64,000 bases of DNA from Vandiemenella viatica (GCA_031002005.1 CM061919.1:226546739-226610738); one strand, 5' to 3'. Shown: positions 23,831 to 37,870, numbered from the stretch's first letter. Notes: generated by a model not told the origin, from the sequence alone. A program made the numbers and translations.

Positions 23831-24420
23831 ATCTCTTTGTTCATAATTCAGAGCCATAAGTCAATATTGCTTAGTAATATTTATAGTGCAGTATTTTAGC
23901 TTTCTTCCCTATGTTCTACCTCCAGACAATATCCTTATCAGGCAATAGAATTGTACAATATTTCTTAATTGCTCTTCTGATTTCTGCTCCGTCTTTCCAA
24001 TGGCAGTTTATTTGCTTCCCAAGTAACAGAACTGCTCCACCTATTGGAATTTCTTACAATTGAGTCACATCTCATTAGATGGACCATTGTTTCTTGACAC
24101 CTCCATTGTCTTAATTTTTGATACTCATCTCCAAGTCATGTTTTCAATCGTATTCATCCATTTTTCCAGTCTTTTTTTCCAAATACAGCCCTGTTTTGTC
24201 CCAGGTCATTAAATCATCTGCATATGCCATCACCTTCAACTCTGACAGGTTTCTGTATCCCTGAACTTCCACATTTGATTTGTTGAAATCTACATTAAAT
24301 GAAACAGATGAAAATAAATTGCCTTGCATTGCTCACTTTACCATCCGAAAGCAATCTGAGTATCTATTACTAATTTGAACGTAATTCTCACAACTTGCGA
24401 AAAATGACACGGGGGCTCTT
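23790..24420 (-). mobile_element. LINE reverse transcriptase fragment
   Basis: The minus strand encodes a polymerase palm piece with the metal-binding motif in LSELKVMAYADDLMTWDK (24144-24329). Further 3' lies a degraded stretch resembling the region that follows it in non-LTR elements. It has many stops. Confidence 0.6.
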
Positions 24421-24668
24421 ATAAAACTGCAGATGGCAAGTTAGTAGTGGAATGGAACTTGTGTTAAAGGTTATTAATGTTCAGTTGTGAAATTTTTTAT
24501 TTAAAGAAAAACCATAATATTCATTTAGCTCAAAGTTCTTTCTTTTACGACACCATTAAAATGTTACTGGATTAAACAATTTTTTAATGTAATTATTTGT
24601 TTGCCAGTCAATGTAAATCATAGCTGTTCGAACAGAGATATCGTATCAGTGCATTGTAATCTTCAATA

Positions 24669-25575
24669 TGTAGTGCCCCCACCTGGACACCGGTAAACCT
24701 ATGGGGACCTATGGCAAACCTGGCAGCAGGCCGAGCGGAGACTTGGCCAGATTCGATGAGAGGAATGAGCGAATGGGTAAGGATCGATCATAGTAGTCGA
24801 TCTGGGATCGGAGGGAGACATTCGTGGTAGGATCATCAGGGTGAATGATTTCATAAACATGTCATATATACAATATTTACTATCACGACTGTACAAAATT
24901 TACAAGTGGTATGCTGAATACGCAAGGTGTTATTGGGCTACCTTCAGACATCCTACTATGACATATACTGAATACTGCAAATAGGTTGATGATTGTAACT
25001 GCATGGGTGTGACATTTACTTGGAGGACAGCAAGAGCTTCTTCGACTGTGGGCGATTATCTATACCAGAAATCCCCAGCTTAGCCATTGTAGAGGACCCT
25101 AGCTCCCTATCTACAATTCAACGACGGCTTTCCATGTCCAACCATAACCTACAGCAGAGCCAACCTGTTATGAGCTGATCATCTTCTTCATGTGCGACGC
25201 CACCCCCGCGGCCACGGCCGCCAGACGCGGCTCGACGTCTGCGTCCCCTCTGCTCCGACTGTTGCTGGCTGCGACTGATTGATGATGACAAAACAAGACA
25301 AGACAAGACACTCTCCGATACCTGTGCAAAGGTTTTTACACCACCTCCCACTACGGTCCTAAAGTGGAGGGGCAAATGGTAGCCAATGATGAGGCCGATG
25401 CATGCCGTCATCTGTCCTCCTTAGCTCGACCATTGCGCACTTTTTCCCTACTGTCAGCGCTCTAAATCCTCGGTCGATGCCTCTATCTGGTTTCTTAACA
25501 TGCTACTTGCTGTCCTTATTTCATAATTGACAAATATTTAACTTATGAGCCAAGCGAACAACTGCGTTCGCTACA
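24669..25575 (-). repeat. Long terminal repeat (left; 3' LTR of element)
   Basis: 907 bp, TGTAG to CTACA. It carries a short (acaag)n run near 25291-25309. Relative to the other copy it has an extra 6 bp near 24816-24822. Confidence 0.92.
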
Positions 25576-25588
25576 CCTCCCTACCCTC
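25576..25588 (-). other. Putative polypurine tract
   Basis: On the minus strand it reads GAGGGTAGGGAGG, directly next to the LTR, as expected for the plus-strand primer of reverse transcription. Confidence 0.65.
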
Positions 25589-28500
25589 AATAAGTTTTGG
25601 CTCCACTCCAAAACACATCTCAAGCCTAATTTACATTCTCATCTTTAAAAACAAATTTCCTTAAAATCTAATTACAAATTTTCCTTACAAGTAAATACAA
25701 TTTCTTTTCATACTGAGTACATTTCCTTAGTACATGTTCTGTCTGTTCTGATTTTGCCAAAATGCTATGCGTGTCTGTGTTACATTCTGTGAATCTACAT
25801 GTTATAATGTATATAATGTTTATTAGTGTTCTTCTGTGTATCAAAATTACTCATTTCTTTCTTGTAGTGCATTGCAATGTTGACATGTACATCGTGTAAT
25901 GATTCTATTTGTTTAATTTGAAGCGATCGCAACAGACGAAAGCGTCCCCTCGTATGTGCGACATTGTTTACTTCCGCAACCAGGTGACGGGTCTGGCTAG
26001 CGCTGAGCGTGCACTTCTCATCGCTGGCGAGACTGGAAAGTGTCCTTGCATGTGTCAGCAGGGCCGTCGCTCCCGCTCGTAATATCTAGAACACTCGTAG
26101 TGTACAATTAGCACAGAATACTTTTTAACTTATAACAACAGAACATTTTACAAACTCATTTTTTAGTACTTCTACAACAATAAATTATCATAACACAGAC
26201 ATTATTTCTTTCTTGTATTCCTGCAGACAGTCAATGTTTGTTTGATATTTATTTTTTCGCTTTTAAGCAACTCCTAGTTATGAACATTTGTTATTACAGA
26301 CCCCCACAATAACATTTACTCACAATTAGTCTTAATACACAGTAAAATACCTTAGGCTTTAAACTTATAGTACAGCTCGTATCCGTTACATATTCTCTGC
26401 ATATTTCATATTTTTCTCTCTTTATAATATTAGGTAATGACTGTTAAGGAAGTATCTTACCAGCTCTCTTATAATTAAACTCCAATTAATGTTTCCGCTA
26501 AACCTTCGCACCACTTTGCTACTACTCTGGAAATTACGGATTATTACCTCGATATTGCAGTGATTACTCGGAGTTACTTGTACCTTCTTCCTTCAACAAT
26601 TAATGTTAATGTGTTATTTTTTTAACTCTCTGAAAGCTATGACCTCTCAAGATCGCGACTAATTCCTCGGGATTTAATTTATTTACCTATTTTACATTTG
26701 CTTATAGTTACAAACATTTTAACCTTTAATGATGGTTCTGTTACTCTCACTCTATCACACGGCAGTTGTGAATTGAAAATACAACCTCCATTACAGTACT
26801 TGCAATATTTCATTTTCACCAGAATTTCTACCACTTAATCCCTGTTCTACATATATAATCCCGTTTAACATTTTCTCACTCGTATTTACATCGTGCTTAT
26901 TAAAGACCTACTTGTTATTAATGGATTATGCCTCTAAAACAATTCTACTTAGCTATTCTTATCCTTGTTACTTATATATGATATTTATTATGCTATAGAG
27001 GATTTAACAGATATATACATTGTTTCACGGTTTATCTTGTAATATTGCCGTGTTAACTCATTTGATTCTCTTCCACCTCTGCTTACAACTAACATAGGAT
27101 TTTACTGCGCCTGGCGATTTGCAACCCGCCACCAAAATTTGAACTAGTTACACATTCACTGACCTCACTTGCACAGCAATTCTACACTCTTCATATTTTC
27201 ACAGGTAAAGTTCCGTTCACGGTGACCCAGCATAACTTTGTTTTTATGTTGGCGAAACTTCCCTAGAATCGCTACCTCCAGCACTGAAGTGTTGCACTCG
27301 CGTACACTACCTAGTACGGAGTTCTCTGAATTTTTTTCGTAACACTTCCCTCGTGTACGAATTAATAATTGCGGCTCCCTAACCCTCGCTAGTGGCTGGT
27401 TTCCGGTCAATTAGCATCTCACACCCGCACTTACCTTGCGGACTATTTCTTACTCCCGGGATCCCCAACAATTTTTTTCTCCCCGGCAAATAAGTTCTCA
27501 CGCGGCTTTTCCTCCGTCACCGCTTCTTCCAAATCCACTACCCCGTATTCTACAGTCTCACATTTGAGTGAACACACTGTATCATCCGGGCTTCAACCAG
27601 GAACCTCCAATATTCCTGTCATGGAAGACATCGCTTGTACCTGTCCAGGTTAGTTCGCGACCTCTTTCCTGTTGCTTCACCAAACATTGCCCTGTCAGCA
27701 TAAGGACAACCGGCCGACCACTGACGCAATGCTTCGTAATTTGGCGACCTCTAGTCACCTCCACTTATTAACAAGAATCCCTCTTCTTGATAATAAACTA
27801 CAACTCTCCGCTGCACTTCGAAGACCTCCCGCCTTCTTTATTTTCCTTTTGATGACCTTCATTCGTCTTCCGCCAATCAGCTGGTAACGTCTTCTCTAAC
27901 AGTTACGCTGATCCCAAAAATACTCCTTTCTACCACAGTGCACTATTTACACCTTGACCAAAATCCCCCTTTTACACTACCAAATTTTGCAAATTTTCCA
28001 ATCGGAAAATTATCGTGGAACACTCCAAGTGAATTGCACTCCTCCTTGAGTCCTCATGACGACACCTTCGTCACCTCCCTCATATGCTACCCTTTAAATT
28101 ATTGCATCTTTCCTCGCCACAACTTCATCTACCACTTATTCTCTATGTATTTATTTCTCCCTCGTAGCACTCACGACCGTTCACCTTAATATGTCTCCTC
28201 GCTGATACGTATTATGATTAAAAATTGTGCGTCGCTTACTGCTGCCCTCGTTAACTTATTTAATTTATTTTACTGCGCTATGTTTGTATTATGCCATGTT
28301 AAACTCCCTTTAATATGTTGATAATTCATTTAATATGCACTGACTCGTATTCGCCCTTATTCACATTTATTAATCTCTTAATATCACATAGCACCATCTT
28401 ATTAAAGTTTCATTTTAACAACATTACTTTTTTCCAACTACTTTTGTTCATATATCTTCAAGTATAAACTTTCATCATGACCAATGACATATATAACTCG

Positions 28501-30286
28501 TGAACGATAATCTTTACAATAGTTGAATACTCTTATAGTAGTTACTTACAACCACGCTATAATTCGTCTTACTAAAAACTCAAATTTTTTACGTCATTCT
28601 TTTTTACGGTTTCATTAATTATATCGACTGTAAATTTTCAATTTTTGTAAAATGCGATTAATATTAGCTATTCCAATTGAGTCTTTCCTTCGTATTTCAC
28701 TGCAAGTGAATCTTTTTACTTAACTACCCTTAAATTTCTGATAACTTACGATAATGCGTTCATTTCCTATGTTCAACTAACATGCTGACTTTTTGATTTG
28801 TGTTTTTCTTTCCTCCCGAGTTTTTACTTACTCCGTGGAGTACTGTTTATTACTATTATTAAAGGAATTATGTGATTGCATCTACTTTCAACTGGACGAA
28901 GTAATTCATCACTGCTAGTATGCATTAATTTGCTGTGGGTCTAATTCTGTATTAGTCATTCTAACTCTCGATTACAGTTTCTTTGTATACTACCTCTTAA
29001 TCACTAATATGGACTTGAAATTTTATTTTATAAAGAGTACTATTTCTAATTGCTTTTCTTTAATAATTTTGATCTTAACTAACAGATACTGCTTCACTAC
29101 ATTCAATCACTGCTGAATTTTTTTTTTACAATTCTACTGAACTCATAAAATGGTTACAATAATGGAATATTCTTTTACGTCTTACTTGTTTCACTAATTT
29201 GAGCGTTCATATTCTAGTCACTTACATAGTCGTGACATCACAAACCATATTATTTTAATCAACAATTTTAATAACTCACATCTTCGACAATTATTCATTC
29301 AGAATTGTGAAATCAACACGTTTCCCTTTTAAAATATCTGAAACAATTACATAATGTTGGCAAGGCAGTGAATCGTTGGATTACACAAGATTACGTAATA
29401 TTCGCTTGCTTAATGACAAATATTTCAACAATTTACTAGCTGCTCGTATTACTGGCATCAATTTTCGAAAAAACTACTTTTCTACATTTATTTATAATAC
29501 TCTGTTTTACCAACATTATGCACTATTGCTTCTGCACTTAAATTAACAAAATTTACTTTAATGATTATAGTTCATTGCCGATTTGCTTTCACCAGATTTA
29601 CTCATAACTGCATATTTTAATCTTATAATTCGGCAACTGAAGATAGACTCGTGACATCCAATTCGACTTCTTCACATAACTTTCATGGAACTGCGCTTTA
29701 ATCATTAGCGTTACACATTTTCTCAAAGTTAATAAAGCTGAATACTATTCCTTAGCAACTTAATGTGACAAAATAATTACATGGGCATGAATACTTTCTT
29801 AATTTAGAGCTTCTTTGAGGCATTGCTACTTAGATCTTGCGATATTTCTCCTGCGCCTATTGCTTGCGTCACTTAAGTCAGCATCGTGGCCTCCTTAGGA
29901 TCTGCTTACAACGGTTCGCTCACCGCTGTCGCTGCGTCGACATGTTGCCATTCACCTGCGTGCTGACTGTTGTTTTGCAGACGCTGCTTCGCTGTCCCGC
30001 GCCCTCGGAACCTCTGATATTACGCTAACTCTTCTGCGGCTCTACCGTATGGTTGAAACATGGCCTAAATCTGCTTGCATATTTTCTCTTTAATTACCAC
30101 TACATAACAAGCCATGACGTCTGTTCTCGACGTAAGGGCTGTGCTTCGACAGAAGTACACCAATGCTGGAATCCCCTACTGAAGACGAATACTCCTCGAT
30201 CCCCTATAACATTCTCACAACGACGATATTGCTCCAACAACTGACCCCGGTGTGCTGTTGGTCTTTAACCCACATCTGAACAACAC
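25589..30286 (-). other. Internal region of LTR element, non-coding
   Basis: About 4.7 kb. The longest open stretches are under 100 codons and show no retroelement motif. Next to the right LTR I could not find a convincing tRNA primer-binding site (the minus strand begins 'gtgttgttcagatgtgggtt'). Confidence 0.6.
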
Positions 30287-31187
30287 TGTAGTGCCCCCAC
30301 CTGGACACCGGTAAACCTATGGGGACCTATGGCGAACCTGGCAGCAGGCCGAGCGGAGACTTGGCCAGATTCGATGAGAGGAATTAGCGAATGGGTAAGG
30401 ATCGATCATAGTAGTCGATCTGGGATCGGAGGGAGACAGTAGGATCATCAGGGTGAATGATTTCATAAACATGTCATATATACAATATTTACTATCACGA
30501 CTGTACAAAATTTACAAGTGGTATGCTGAATACGCAAGGTGTTATTGGGCTACCTTCAGACATCCTACTATGACATATTCTGAATACTGCAAATAGGATG
30601 ATGATTGTAACTGCATGGGTGTGACATTTACTTGGAGGACAGCAAGAGCTTCTTCAACTGTGGGCGATTATCTATACCAGAAATCCCCAGCTTAGACATT
30701 GTAGAGGACCCTAGCTCCCTATCTACAATTCAACGACGGCTTTCCATGTCCAACCATAACCTACAGCAGAGCCAACCTGTTATGAGCTTTTTCATCTTCT
30801 TCGTGTGCGACGCCACCCCGTGGCCACGGCCGCCAGACGCGGCTCGACGTCTGCGTCCCCTCTGCTCCGACTGTTGCTGGCTGCGACTGATTGATGACGA
30901 CAAAACAAGACAAGACAAGACACTCTCCGATACCTGTGCAAAGGTTTTTACACCACCTCCCACTACGGTCCTAAAGTGGAGGGGCAAATGGTAGCCAATG
31001 ATGAGGCCGATGCATGCCGTCATCTGTCCTCCTTAGCTCGACCATTGCGCACTTTTTCCCTACTGTCAGCGCTCTAAATCCTTGGTCGATGCCTCTATCT
31101 GGTTTCTTAACATGCTACTTGCTGTCCTCATTTCATAATTGACAAATATTTAACTTATGAGCCAAGCGAACAACTGCGTTCGCTACA
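30287..31187 (-). repeat. Long terminal repeat (right; 5' LTR of element)
   Basis: 901 bp, TGTAG to CTACA, nearly identical to 24669-25575. It is followed by AATA. Confidence 0.92.
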
Positions 31188-31529
31188 AATATTTACGTGT
31201 GAACATTGCTTGGCAAGCTCTGGAATTCTGTATTTCTTAGTTTATACATTCCCATTGTTTTAACATGTTGATAGTTATAACAGTTATATATGTTTATAAC
31301 TGATAGATGAGTGACATTGTTGTGTGTAGAACCACTGAAGTTGCTCATAGTAAGTGAGAACATGAGTAGCAAAAATATTTTGAGTTAAAACTTTGCTGCC
31401 TGTAATCCACTTAAAAAAATGTTTCAGTGTTAATTGGTTTGCATGTTAAAAAAAAAACGGTATTGATGTTACATCATTTCTACTGTTTTGAAATAACAAC
31501 AATTATTTATTATTAATTTCTGTCAACAG

Positions 31530-32025
31530 GGACACCATTACAGGGAAGTCAAATGAGGCTCTCAATTGGCTTACTTGGGCACTGTTGCTGGCTGTGATAG
31601 TCTGCATATCAGTACAAATGAACTACTTAAACCGTTCACTTGACCTCTTTAATACTGGAATTGTTACACCCATTTATTATGTTCTTTTCACGACACTTGT
31701 CATAGTGTCATCAGCAGTACTGTTTCGTGAATGGCAAGATGTTGGTCCTGAGGACATACTGGGTGGACTGTGTGGCTTCTTGACTGTTGTTGTTGCCGTA
31801 ATCTTGCTTAATGCCTTCCGGGACATTGACATTTCTTACTCAGATGTACGAAACATCTGGCGCCCCAAGAAAATTGGCTTAATGTCTGAAGGAATTACTA
31901 GCGGAGTACACGGGGGAGAGCAGCAGCCATCTGCTGTCTACCGAGACACAAAGCGGTTGCTTGGAAGTGACGATGAGTCTTCGGCAATCTTGTATGGCAG
32001 CCCAGGAGCAACTCCATCAGTATGA
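31530..32025 (+). CDS. NIPA transporter, last coding exon
   Basis: Encodes residues 213-377 and the stop at 32023-32025. It has three membrane helices: WLTWALLLAVIVCISVQ, TPIYYVLFTTLVIVSSAVLF and ILGGLCGFLTVVVAVILL. Between the first two lies the family motif NYLNRSLDLFNT, and between the last two FREWQDVGPED. The C-terminal cytoplasmic tail is polar and serine-rich. The acceptor is tgtcaacag at 31521-31529. It completes a split AGG arginine codon with exon 5. Confidence 0.95.
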
Positions 32026-35000
32026 CTACAAGCCTCTCCTGCTGTCCTCCGCAGATTTACGCCTTCTGATGTGCATAGTACAGTCTGAGGGCCATCAGTC
32101 CAGTGCCATTGCTCATCACTTCGTGTTAAGTTGAATTATATCTGTAACGACCTTGATGTTGATGAAGTGTAGAGCCATCTTAATTTTTTGTTGTTGGCAG
32201 CTATTAGACATGTTGCAAATAATATGATTATTATTTGTGATTATTATTTTGTTGCTGGGATTGAACGTTTCTAGGTTATCTGCATTGTGATGCATCATGG
32301 TACAAAAGCCAGTGTTTCTACCTTAGAAAAAAACTTTTGCTCACATGTTTGTACCACTCGCATGGATACCTATATGATTGTCAGCTTTCTGGAGCCATAA
32401 TGAATAAATGACAAACTACTACTATGTTTTGGGTGTCGACAGTGGTAAACTGTTTTGGCTGCTGGTGTGTGATACATAAAACCAGATATGTACAAGAATT
32501 TGATAGAAAATAGAGGCAGTATTTTTTGTGCTGTTTCTTTGTCATTTGCACAAAAATATGAATAGCTTTCACAATTTCTACCACTACAAGCAGCATATGC
32601 TAATGAAGTATTAACAGCATAATCTTTTGTGGTATTATCAGTTCCATTTTAACTTTTTTGCATAAGGGAATATCTGTCAAGACAGATTATGTTTGAGATA
32701 CAGACGTGCTGGTGTAAAAGAAATGAAAGATATAATGATGGAGAAAAAATGAAGATTTTAGTTAGTAGCAGTATAAAGGTTGAGAGTAGTGAGAATTCAT
32801 AGTCTTCCAACAATTCATGTATATTATTATGTCAACTGCAGTTAAGATTATAACATTAACATCAGCAGCTATTGTTATTATGTCTCATAGTATGAAGTTA
32901 GTAACTGGTACTTTACAGTTATAACACATAAAACATAACTAGTTACAAACTATCAATGATTTCATGATATTTGAAAAGTAGTTGAATTCATTAGGTAACT
33001 ATAACTTTTAACCCTCAAAGGTTTTAAATATTTCTTGTTTCATCCTGTTGTATCTGTGTGTGTGACTTGTTTTCCATTATTTTAAAGTAGACACGTTGAT
33101 CTCCATTCCTCCAGCAGAATGACATGACATAAAATAAAAAGGCACAAATGAAAAAGGATTTTATGTTAGTATTCCTACTTTGTGTTCAACCTTTTACATT
33201 TTTCTTTTCTTTTTCACATGAGATATCCAGGCAATACCCTGATATTGTCTTAGATTTTTCTTTTCAACAAAGAAAAGGTCTGAGAAAAATGATGTTGGTT
33301 AAGTGTGTACGTATTACTGTCTAAAACTGAGTGTACAGTTTTTATATGTTCTTTTAAGTGAAATGTCCTAGGTTTCTTGAGAAGTCTGTTCTCAGTTTTG
33401 CTTAATGGCTGTTCTTTTTAGATATTGTGTTTTACACAGTTGATTCATGGAAACTCTTTCTCTTTCTTTACTCCTTGAGATAGAAAATCTTAGGCCACAC
33501 TTAAAAGACACAATTTTTGGAGATTTAAGTAGAAGTATGTGATGTTTCGAAATTTGTGTTTATTATTTATTCAAGAAGTATTCAAAACTGGTAATTTACA
33601 CATCAGTATTTTTATATATATATTTTCCACCATTACCCTATCTTATCAGTATCCTATATATTCTGAAAAAATATTGCTAGCTGTTGTTGATGTTGTGTAT
33701 ATGCTTCCCACTCCCACCCCCCAAACTTTTAAGGCTTTCAACAATTTCTGATATTTTCAAGTTTTATTTTGTAACAAATTTAATAATAGTTCAGTATTCC
33801 ATATTTAAGTGTAATTCTTCTTCAGTCACTTATCTAAAGACAAATATAACATTGTGTGTTGGTTGCTGGACAAGTGAAGTATGCATGTAGTTATTTCTGT
33901 ACTGCAGTCAGTGCTAGCAAACTTCAGCCTTTGATTGTTTTATTAGGTGGTGAATCCAAACTTGAATCTAAATTTGAAAAACTTTTGTAATTTGAAGGTT
34001 TCCTTTTCCATATACCTGATTATGTATGGAATAGTATGGACTTTAATCTGACAGCAAATAACAGTCTGTTATGCTAATAAATCTTTTAGAAGCCTAAAAT
34101 TTTCAGACCAGAAGAATTGTGGTTTTCTTTGGCTTATTTTTTTCTTACATCTGCCTGTATACTCTGTAAACTGCCTCTCATAGGAATTCCCATTCTATAA
34201 TGCTTTTTCCTTCCCAAGCATGATTTTCCTCCTTTTTTATGGTTATGTATTCAGTACCATAAAAATCTGCGTGGTCAGGATGCAAGCCTCAGCTATGTTT
34301 GTGATTTTTTCTTTCAGGAGATATGATAGTATCATTGATTTCCTTCCCAGTAAACTTGTCAGTTTCATCATTACCTTATGTATTAACACACCATAAATCA
34401 GCAGATTTTGTCATGGTTACGCATTTAACATTTGTTGTGCATCTCATTTACTTTTTATATGAATAAGGAGCCTCACAAAATACGTTTGTTGTGGTTTTCA
34501 TGTCTATACTACCTTTAATTTTACATTTTAAAACATTTTATTTAGGTTCTTCTGCTCCTGACTGTTCTACTGTAATTGCTACCCTGAAAGAAAAATACAT
34601 GAAAATTTGTTCATTGTAATGATAACAACCTAGTTTTTATAAATTCATGTTTGCCATACTACCTTAAATAAATTTGACACTTCAGTCATTATTTAATAGT
34701 CCTAATTTACTACCACATTTTGTATTTATTTCTTCTAATTATAGCATAACTGAAAATAGTCTTGGTGGTTAAAATGGAGTAATTTTTATTGCTTCTAAAA
34801 GCAAAAGTTATGATAAAATGTAGAGAGAGTTTGTCTCTTGTCAAGTTGCACTTTTTTATTTATAGATTTATGTTTGGTTACATATCTTTTTTTGGAGCTG
34901 AGGTAACAGATATTTTGACTGATGGCGAAAATACTTGGTAATGCAACAGTATAGACAAAGTCATGTAATAACTTATTCTGAAGTTAATTTTTAATATTTG

Positions 35001-36830
35001 GAAATGATGTCTTCTTATACATCTTCCAGATTTTCTACATTTCTCTGCCACTGTCTTTCATACTCTTTTTTTCCCTGTTATTTTAATCTTATTTCTTCTG
35101 CATTTTCTGTTGACTGTGATTGAATTTTTAACATTTTAAATACAGCTAACTTTCTTATTGATTCTTTCCATGACATGTAATTTCAGGTAGTTTTTAGAAA
35201 TCTCTCATTTTCCTATCTTGTACCATTTTACAAACAAATGAGAAGAAAAAGTATTTTTATGTTTCGTTGTGGTTATGTTCTGTGAGAAGTGTGTACTACT
35301 ACATAAAAAGTTCAATGTTCCAAATAAACGTGACCATTTTTAACTGTGATAAATTTGATGGAAGAAATATAAGCATGTGTAATATTCTTTTGTGAAGCTG
35401 AATAGGCTTCTGTCATATTGTACTGAATAACATTGTATCATGGTACAAATTAGCTTAATGTAGTTTGTTTCAAATAACAGGTTTTTTTTTTTTTAATTGT
35501 AGTTGTTGAGTCAATTTTAAATTTTTTTGTACATTTAATTTCAAGAAAATATGTATAAAATATTTTTTTAATAAATCAATTTGGCATTATTCATTTCTCT
35601 AATATATTTAATTTTATTAAGTATCTTTAGCAGAAAAAGTCATTATTAAAACTTTCTGTTCACAAAAGATAATGGTTTGTGTATAATATAAGCTACAAAT
35701 TAGGATTTGGAGATGATTGAGGGTGGCGTGATTACACACAATGGATATGAATGCAAAAGACAATTAAATTTTCTGGCCTTTTCACTTTATATGCAAGTAG
35801 AACATTGTGTAAGGCGGGTGTTAAATTAGCAAAACAAACAAGATATTTTCTTTTAATGGCATTATCCAACCTGCGAAAATGCTTTGGGACATTTTCTAAC
35901 TTAAGGTATAATTCATGCAACATTAAATTCAGTTTATAAAAATAGAAAGCGAATGGAATCGGCATGTACCATAAATAATGGCAGGAAGACAGGTGTGGTA
36001 GACTATTTTTCATTTTTGTTTCCTTATTTATATTTGTTTCCCTCTGATCCAATAAATTCATTTTATTTTTGATGAAGTGTGCACATTACAAATCCTTAAG
36101 ATGTGCGAGGACTTTCCATTTTTAACTTTTTATGCTAATTAGGTCTTCTTAGTTCATCATATAGCTTGGATGGAGAAAATGTGCTAAATAAACAATAACC
36201 CCCAAAAGAAAATTGTTAATTCTGCTTAAAATAATTTTAAGAGCAAATGTGTTATGGTAGTCTGATTTGCTTTGAGAGGAATAATGACATAGGGAAACTA
36301 CTTTAGGTCAAGTGAAGTCAAAAAGGATAAGTAAATCCATTGCTTAAATAAATTATTGGTGGGAGGGCTGTGGCAACACGAGCACAGCATTTTGCATGAA
36401 CTTTTTTATGTGTGTGAGTAAATCAGAAATTTGGCAAGCTTTAGGTATGCTGTCTGGTACATCTGCTCATTACTATGCTTCCTTGGTGGGTATGGGGCAA
36501 TACTCAGTCAGCAATCAGAATAACATGGTTTCAAAGCTAAATCTTATATGAAGTATTAAAGGAGTGCAGAAAACAACATGAAACAAAGAATCTCACAATG
36601 ATTGCAGGCAAACAAAAGATACCAAGTTAAAATATTAAAAACTATGACTATGAGGAAAGGGGTGGTAGTCTTTTTGAGCAGAAAATAATATTTGGTTTGG
36701 CTGCGATTTATAAATTCACTTTCTTAAACAGTTTAGTGTAGCAGTCACTATGTAATAACTAAGAGAGGCTTCTTCTCCAGTACAAAAAATTGTGAGGAGA
36801 AAATCAAGAATCTGTGCTCAAAGGATTTAA
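32026..36830 (+). other. NIPA 3' untranslated region and intergenic DNA
   Basis: AT-rich sequence with no repeats that I can assign. AATAAA hexamers occur at about 32403, 34077 and 35320, so the transcript end cannot be fixed by eye. The lack of recognisable transposons over several kb after the stop contrasts with the rest of the window and would fit a long 3' untranslated region. Confidence 0.4.
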
Positions 36831-36839
36831 GAAAGGGGT

Positions 36840-36895
36840 AAATAGGCGACTAAGGAAATTGCCTCAGGAGGATGCACTCAGTCGCAAATAAATAA
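36840..36895 (+). mobile_element. LINE family A tail (short)
   Basis: Only the 3' signature remains: 'ggaaattgcctcaggagg' followed by 'actcagtcgcaaat', like the tails of the other copies. Confidence 0.5.
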
Positions 36896-37762
36896 GTGAT
36901 ACTTACATAGGATGGGGCAAATTTCGAAACATAAAAGGCCCAAAAATTAAATAATAAAAATACACTTAAACTCCTGAAAACAAAAGTATGAGGGATTTAA
37001 ACCAAAATATAGAAATATCTGCAATAAAATCCACTAAAAATCATAGGAATTACAGACGATCGAAGGGTGAAGGTACAAAGAAGACAGATGTTTTTGATAA
37101 TGAGGCAGTAGGATAGTGAGTAACGAGATGATGCCTTTGAATTAACTATCATGATTAAAACTTGAAAAAGAAGATAAACATGAAAAAATGAAGCAAAGAC
37201 ATTTTACGTGTCTGTAATATGTAGATTTACAAATGAGAAAAATTAAAGAACAGAATATTCCAAAGGGTTAAGCCAGTGACAGAAGGAAATAGTGCCAAAA
37301 CTGAGGCAAAATAATTCAGAAGTATAGAAAATGGTAAAAATATTTTTCAGCATTATACGCAAGGCAGGATACATTGGGCAAGTGGTTAGTAAATGTTTCA
37401 AAATTTGCTGGAGAGTATAATGACGGTGTTATGAATGAATAAGCTTTCCAGAACTGATAAAGAGGAGAGAATTTAAAGCTACTATCATTGCAAATGAATA
37501 ATATTACTATAAACTTGACGTTGAAGGACTTTTCAATTAAAAATTAAACCTAAATCATCAAAATATATCGAAAATAAAAAAATCGTAAAACTAAGGTCTT
37601 TGGAAATCACCACATTTATTTTCTCTAATAGTACTTATGAAAATAATTATTTTTAGGTAAGGTTTGTATAGACTGAAAATTTTACTAAAGCAGATAGAGC
37701 CATTTGAGTCTGTTTCACAATGTGCTTAACATGGTATTCGCCAACAATAGAAAACACATTAA
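36896..37762. other. Intergenic DNA, nothing recognised
   Basis: A-rich sequence with no coding or repeat signal that I could assign. Confidence 0.4.
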
Positions 37763-37807
37763 AGACCCATTCACACTAGCGGTCAGGTCAGCTGTTAGGT
37801 CAGATTT

Positions 37808-37870
37808 TAATTTAATTTAATTGCAATGGAGCACAGGCTCCGGTGGCAATTTCCCTACACAGATCAAGTC
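37808..37870 (-). mobile_element. LINE family A tail (nested)
   Basis: 'aatttaatttaattgcaatg' followed by 'gagcacaggctccggtggca' is the family A 3' signature in reverse, inserted near the left end of the TTAA element. Confidence 0.65.

Larger units (their letters stand above)
24669..31187 (-). mobile_element. LTR retrotransposon without recognisable genes
   Basis: Two near-identical direct repeats (907 and 901 bp) begin TGTAG and end CTACA and flank a 4711-bp centre. AATA sits directly before (24665-24668) and after (31188-31191) as the target duplication. By eye the repeats differ by about a dozen substitutions and three small indels (roughly 1.5%), so the insertion is recent. A purine tract (reverse complement of cctccctaccctc at 25576-25588) next to the left repeat puts the element on the minus strand. 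I see no gag, protease, polymerase or integrase motif, so it fits a large non-autonomous LTR element. It lies inside the last NIPA intron. Confidence 0.92.
5888..32025 (+). other. NIPA-type magnesium transporter gene (whole locus)
   Basis: Six coding segments at 5921-6020, 6398-6520, 11238-11380, 13330-13438, 19642-19804 and 31530-32025 join in phase to 1134 coding nucleotides, 377 residues plus stop. The length and sequence fit the NIPA family (human NIPA2 is about 360 residues; Drosophila spichthyin is the insect relative). NIPA proteins are multi-pass membrane proteins; vertebrate members carry Mg2+, and the fly protein works in early endosomes and restrains BMP signalling. Family landmarks are [66 protein letters not shown] and PIYYV. 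The five introns measure 377, 4717, 1949, 6203 and 11725 bp and are filled with transposons. The gene appears intact. Confidence 0.93.

Noticed and set aside
25118..25411. 97-codon frame in each LTR (also 30730-31023), minus strand
   Set aside because: Present in both LTRs with arginine/glycine low complexity and no motif. It is likely chance coding in a GC-rich part of the LTR.
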